64,000 bases of DNA from Lactarius indigo (taxonomy: Eukaryota > Basidiomycota > Agaricomycetes > Russulales > Russulaceae), in the NCBI GenBank assembly GCA_025766275.1, contig JAFKAC010000008.1:1364001-1428000 (forward strand), given 5' to 3'. Of this stretch, positions 59,386-64,000 are shown in pieces. The notes under the pieces were generated by a model. The model did not search any database and was not told the origin of the DNA. It saw only the letters and a program-made list of their open reading frames with translations. Made by a program: the position numbers and the translations under genes. Within the stretch, counting starts at the first letter, position 1. The number at the start of each line of letters is the position of its first letter.

Positions 59386-62300
59386 ATAAAGCTGGGTACA
59401 ACAAAGACAAAGCCACCACTCTGGAAATCTTCCAGAAGGGATTACCAGGAGCATTAGTAGTAAATGCAATCAAATTCCACCACCCAATAACATGGGAAGA
59501 TTGGAAGGCCACGGTCACCCTCCAGCAAGCAGAGTACCTCCTCCTCAAAGATAAACTCACCAAAGGAAGAAATGACAAAAGAGGAGGAGCCTCCCAGGAC
59601 CAATGGTTGTCAACCCTAAATAAAACCAGAGACCCAAATGCAATGGATGTCAGCCACACCAGAGCCTGCACAGCCATGACAGATGATGAAAAGAAGCAAC
59701 TTCAAAAAGAAGGGAGATGCTTCTGATGCCAAGGACAAGGACATGTCTCATGCTTTTGTCCTCAAAAACCAGTGGCAACCTCTAAAACCACAGACACCAT
59801 GGCTCCAACCATGGCCACCATATCCATGACCACCTTGAGGCCTCTCTCTAATGAGGAACAAGCAGAAGCACAAGTCACTGCTCTATTCACACAAAGCCCT
59901 GAGGTCCACAAACTTATGGTAGACAAACTATTTGGACAGAAAAAGGATTTTCTGAACACTTAAACCTGGTGGCCTGGGCTAGAGCACTAAAACTTAGCAT
60001 GTACAATAGCAGATTTTGATCTATGTGAATTCCAGTTGTTTTCAAATCTGCACATGTGACGGCCAAATGAAACATTCTTATCGACTCCAGAGCAACAGAT
60101 AACTTCATAAGCATGAACCTCCTGAAATGACTCAAAATCACCTGCCTTCCTATGGAACAATCTATCAAAATATGGAACGTAGACAGAACCCATAACCAGG
60201 GAGGGGAGATCACGTCCTTCACAGACCTAACTGTTCAAACTGGGGAAAGGACCCAAAATCACCGATCTAGGAAATGATGAGGTGATCCTAGGATACCCCT
60301 GGTTCATGGCCTTTGAACCAAAATTCCACTGGCAAGATGCCACCATCAATGAAGAGTTCCAACTGGTTGTAATTACCAGCCTAAACTTGTTGGACGAAGC
60401 CATGCCTATGGAATCTACCATCAAGGCATTGGAGATGTACCAACTCAACAAGAGAGCTTGGGAACAATTGGAACAAGAAGACAACCCATACATCTGGCTG
60501 TGGAAAACCACCACAGCATCAGAAGTAGCACAATGAGAAGTGGCAAAGAAACCACAAAGAACCTTCAAAGAGATGGTTCCCAAAGAATACTGGAGACATT
60601 GAAAGGTCTTCAGTGAGGAGGCATCACAACATTTCCCTCCATCAAGGACATGGGACCACACTATTGACCTGATCCCAGACACCCCCAAAACCATGGATTG
60701 TAAAGTGTACCTGTTAACAACCCTGGAAACCAAAATACTCTCAGAATTTGTCACCGAACACCTGAAGAAGGAGTACATTCAACCATTGAAGTCACCCTAC
60801 ACATCCACATTCTTCTTTATCAAGAAGAAGGATGGGAAACTACACCCAGTATAGGACTACTGCCACCTCAATGATATCACCATAAAAAACCACTACCCAC
60901 TCCCCCTCATCCCCAAACTTATCGACCAAATTTGGAACATGTGGCTTTATTCAAAGCTAGACATATGATGGGGATACAATAATGTCCGTATCAAAGAGGG
61001 GGATGAATGGAAGGCAGTGTTCAAAATGAATCAGGGGTTATTTGAACCAAGGGTTATGTTTTTCAGCCTGATGAATTCCCCTAGCACCTTCCAAACCATG
61101 ATGGATGCCATCTTCTGAGAACTGGTGTTAACAGGAGAAGTCATTGTATACATGGACAATATCCTGATCGCAACACCAGACAACCTCGAACACCATCAAT
61201 GTGTGTTACATTAAGTACTGGACTTATGCGACGAACACAATCTATACATCAAACCTGAAAAATGCATGTTTGAGGTCTATGAAGTGGAGTACCTGGGGCT
61301 CATCATTGGACACGGCAAACTGCATATGGATCCTATCAAAGTCCAGGGGGTATGCAACTGGAAAGCACCAAAATTGCTCAAAGAAGTATGAGCCTTCCTA
61401 GGGTTCTGCAATTTCTACAGGTGCTTTATAAGAGGATTCTCGACTATTGCCAGACCCTTACACAACCTCACAAAGAAGGATATGCCATGGGAATGGATGG
61501 AGGCAAGACAAAAAGCATTTGATACCATCAAAGACCAAATCAGCAATGAGCCAGTACTTCTATTTCCCCAGTTAGACCAACCCTTCAAAATTGAAGTGGA
61601 CACCTCAAACTATGCCCTAGGAGCTGTACTAAACCAGAAAGGGGAAGATCAAAAACTCCATCCAGTCACATTCTACTCCGAATCCCTAACAGAAGCCAAA
61701 TGAAATTATGACATCTATGACAAGAAACTGCTTGCAATTGTCAAAGCCCTGTGAACATGGTGCACGTACCTGGTGGGATCCCCCCATCTCATAATTATAC
61801 ATACTGACCATGCCAACCTCCAGTACTGGAAAGAACCATGAAAAATAAGCTGAAGGATAGCCCAAGAATTCCAAGAACTCTCAGAATATAACTTTGTGCT
61901 TAAACATATCCCTGGCACTAGAAATACACAGGCAGACTCATTATCCAGACGCCCTGACTATGATGATGGTACCACAGATAATGACCATGTCATGGTACTA
62001 CCAGACAATGTCTTAAAGTCACCCAAACGTCCATGCACAACATGGATATATGGACCCAAATCATGCAAAATATGGACGAAGCAATGCTCCTCCCATGAAT
62101 AGAACCCCATAACCTGAAGAAACACAAGGGGCTATGGTGGAAAGGCAAGGCTCTCATTGTTGTGGGAAACAACGACCTGAAACGGGGGGTAATTACCTTT
62201 TTCCACGATACCCCAAGGGCCAGACACCCAGGGATCATGAATACTCTGGAATTAGTAAGATGCAACTTCTGGTGGCCTAACATGCGAAAGGACGTAGAAG

Positions 62301-62769
62301 CCTATGTTAAAGGATGTGCCACATGCCAGAGCAACAAAATTAACCCCCATCAACAAAAGCTGCACTTATTCCCCATCACAACCAACCCTTCAGCCAAACC
62401 CTTTGAAGTAGTATCAATGGATTTTATAGTCAAACTCCCCACTTCAAATGGATTTGACTCAATCCTCACAATCACTGACCACAATTGTTCAAAGGTGGCT
62501 ATATTTATTCCTTGTAATGAAACCATCACATCAGAAGGAGTAGCCAAACTCTACCTCCGACACATATACCCCCATTATGGACTACCCCAAAGGATCATAT
62601 CCGACCGGGACCCCAGATTTGCATCAACATTCATGAGACAGTTGTGCTCCACACTTGGGATACAACAAAATATATCCTCCGCATATCACCCCCAAACCGA
62701 TGGACAATTGAAACGTACCAACCAGTGGCTAGAACAATATTTACGACATTGGTGCAACATGAAACAAGA
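59386..62769 (+). pseudogene. Second gypsy-1 copy (gag C-terminus to integrase), heavily decayed
   Basis: 5'-truncated by the chromovirus LTR. Gag: TLEIFQKGLPGALVVNAIKF, LLKDKLTKGRNDKRGG, then RCF-TGA-CQGQGHVSCFC zinc knuckle. Protease residues near 60080 read DSRATDN (active-site glycine lost). [42 protein letters not shown], then VIVYMDNILIA, where the second Asp of YMDD is Asn. RNase H (EVDTSNYALGAVLNQKGED) and integrase (RHPGIMNTLELVRCNFWWP, DFIVKLPTSNGFDSILTITD, DPRFASTFMRQLCSTLG, HPQTDGQLKRTNQWLEQYL) follow, ending at KQD where an LTR is inserted. There are more than ten stops, mostly TGA or TAG. Confidence 0.9.
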
Positions 62770-63346
62770 TGTTACAATTTCTTTGCCTTCGGACTCGTTC
62801 TTTCCTTACACTGCTGTTCCCCTTCCAATACTTTATGAGCCCTGTATGACTACGTGGACAATATGTTTACCTGGTTCCTATCATGTGCCTTGCTTATCGA
62901 CAATCTCTTTTGATAAAGCTTGACATGTGCCAGTTTCCATCTTGTTCCCACTCATGCGTGAACCCACATGATTCACCTTTGTTCCACATTATGACTTTAC
63001 CTTGTCCCTCTTATGTATTTCCCTTTGTTTCTCGATCTAGTGATGGTGCCATCTGTTTGTAGGAGCCATACACAGTCTCCCCTATTTAAACCTAGTCTTA
63101 TCTAGCTTGTACGGTAGACTAGACTTCTTGTGTAATACTACACTCGTCTATACAAAGGTTGCCTTAGTGCATTCCCCATCTCGTGAACCCCCAGTTGTAC
63201 ACTAGGTCTTTGTACCTTAGCATTCCCTCTACAGTCCTTGTGACTCTTGTGCATCATTCTACTGAAGTTGAGCCATCGAGCTTGTACTACCGTGTATTGA
63301 CTGACTCGGTACAGGTCATACCTAACGCCCCTGTAGTGGCATTACA
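62770..63346 (+). mobile_element. 5' LTR of a third gypsy-1 element
   Basis: 577 bp, TGTTACAATTTC to GTGGCATTACA, inserted into the integrase region of the previous copy and followed by its own primer site and gag. TATTTAAA at 63083-63090; AGACTAGACTT at 63116-63126, 33 nt further on. Confidence 0.9.
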
Positions 63347-63348
63347 TT

Positions 63349-63359
63349 AAGTCTAGTCT
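63349..63359 (+). other. gypsy-1 primer-binding site (self-complementary type), copy 2
   Basis: AAGTCTAGTCT, 2 nt after the LTR, exact 11-nt complement of 63116-63126. The next base on either side does not pair. Confidence 0.78.
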
Positions 63360-63371
63360 CCTTGCACATCG

Positions 63372-64000
63372 TGGCTCTCACCAGCTGAAGCTGAACCAAG
63401 TTTGTCCAGGAGTTCCTGGAATGACACCCCCACAACGACCTCCAATCTTTAGTCAAAGGAACTGCTGTCTGGAGAAACACTCCTCATGACGAAGGATATT
63501 ACGTCTTCGACCCCAACAAAAACACTTACAATCCCATTGAATATATCAAAGACCAACATATTTGGGCTTACATTGCCTACTCCAACAGAAAACAATCTTG
63601 GTATTCTGTTAAGCCAGTACCACAATCCCTTGGATTAGGACCAGGGAAAGGAAACATCCAAGCAATCGATGCTGATTCCAATGTCAAAGAACCTGACACC
63701 AACTTGGAAAATGAAAATAATCCAGCACACACCCCTACCATTACAAGACCAGTCAACTTCATGTCATATGCCAACATGTTGACCACACAACTCTTGACCA
63801 CCCTCACCAGTACCACAGGAGGACAACCCACTGCAAGCTCACCAGTGGTGGTGCATCCTTCAGGTAGTGGAGGACATTCTTTGGGAGGAAGTATGCTGGC
63901 AGGTGGAAGCAGCCCTTCAGGAGGTGCAGGAGGCAATCCTGGAGGCAGTGCGCCTGGAGGTGGAGGTGGTGTGCCTGGAGGCAGAGGCGGCGCACCTGGA
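63372..64000 (+). pseudogene. gypsy-1 gag, N-terminal part (runs off the window)
   Basis: Equivalent to the minus-strand gag at 50509-51060. The ATG of that copy is GTG here. After EFLE a TGA breaks the frame, which then reads HPHNDLQSLVKGTAVWRNTP, YNPIEYIKDQHIWAYIAYSN, SLGLGPGKGNIQAIDADS and a serine/glycine-rich stretch with PGG repeats at the window edge. Confidence 0.82.

Noticed and set aside
1..64000. CRISPR arrays, bacterial operons, ribosome binding sites
   Set aside because: Spliced eukaryotic genes throughout; no array of regularly spaced identical repeats was seen.

Overview
The window looks like a basidiomycete (probably Agaricomycete) chromosome. Its genes are packed with GT-AG introns of about 45-70 bp, and the deduced proteins are typical fungal orthologues. 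Intact-looking host genes occupy roughly the first 30.7 kb. The remaining 33 kb is nested and decaying mobile DNA. Gene calls come from reading exons and splice sites by eye, so exon borders are approximate unless a splice is argued explicitly.

Gene-rich part (1-30,700): RRP4 exosome subunit (+, 5' end missing); an APC13-like small protein (-); a TFIIIC 90-kDa/GTF3C4-like subunit (+); a Doa10/MARCH6-type ER ubiquitin ligase (+, about 6 kb); a coiled-coil RING-finger protein (-); a RidA/YjgF enamine deaminase (-); a frameshifted Old Yellow Enzyme pseudogene (+); argininosuccinate synthase (+); the VPS34 phosphatidylinositol 3-kinase (+); an EPL1-PHD-bromodomain-PWWP chromatin protein of the BRPF/Nto1 type (+), starting only 53 bp after VPS34; and a PDI-like ER protein with a CGHC site and a terminal KDEL (-). 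These are housekeeping genes with no evident functional cluster.

Mobile part (30,700-64,000): (i) an unidentified reading frame broken by three solo LTRs, each with a perfect 5-bp target duplication; (ii) diverged low-copy repeats and an LTR fragment; (iii) a minus-strand Ty3/gypsy element ('gypsy-1', 36,300-51,637) split inside its reverse transcriptase by a 9.9-kb DNA transposon (37,591-47,508) with roughly 185-bp imperfect inverted ends and a hAT-type transposase; that transposon carries a further solo LTR, a 30-bp minisatellite and simple repeats; (iv) a nearly complete Ty3/gypsy chromovirus with two 500-bp LTRs (51,663-59,385), a gag-pol -1 frameshift signal, a chromodomain and a long unexplained C-terminal extension; (v) a plus-strand decayed gypsy-1 copy, itself interrupted by the 5' LTR and gag of another gypsy-1 element that runs off the window.

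The most notable observation is that both Ty3/gypsy families show the signature of Tf1-type self-primed reverse transcription. In each, an 11-nt word 33-34 nt downstream of the LTR TATA box is the exact complement of an 11-nt word starting 2 nt after the 5' LTR. The same TATA-to-word spacing is seen in two solo LTRs. The second theme is C-to-T decay: all five in-frame stops in the chromovirus are TGA, each one transition from CGA.
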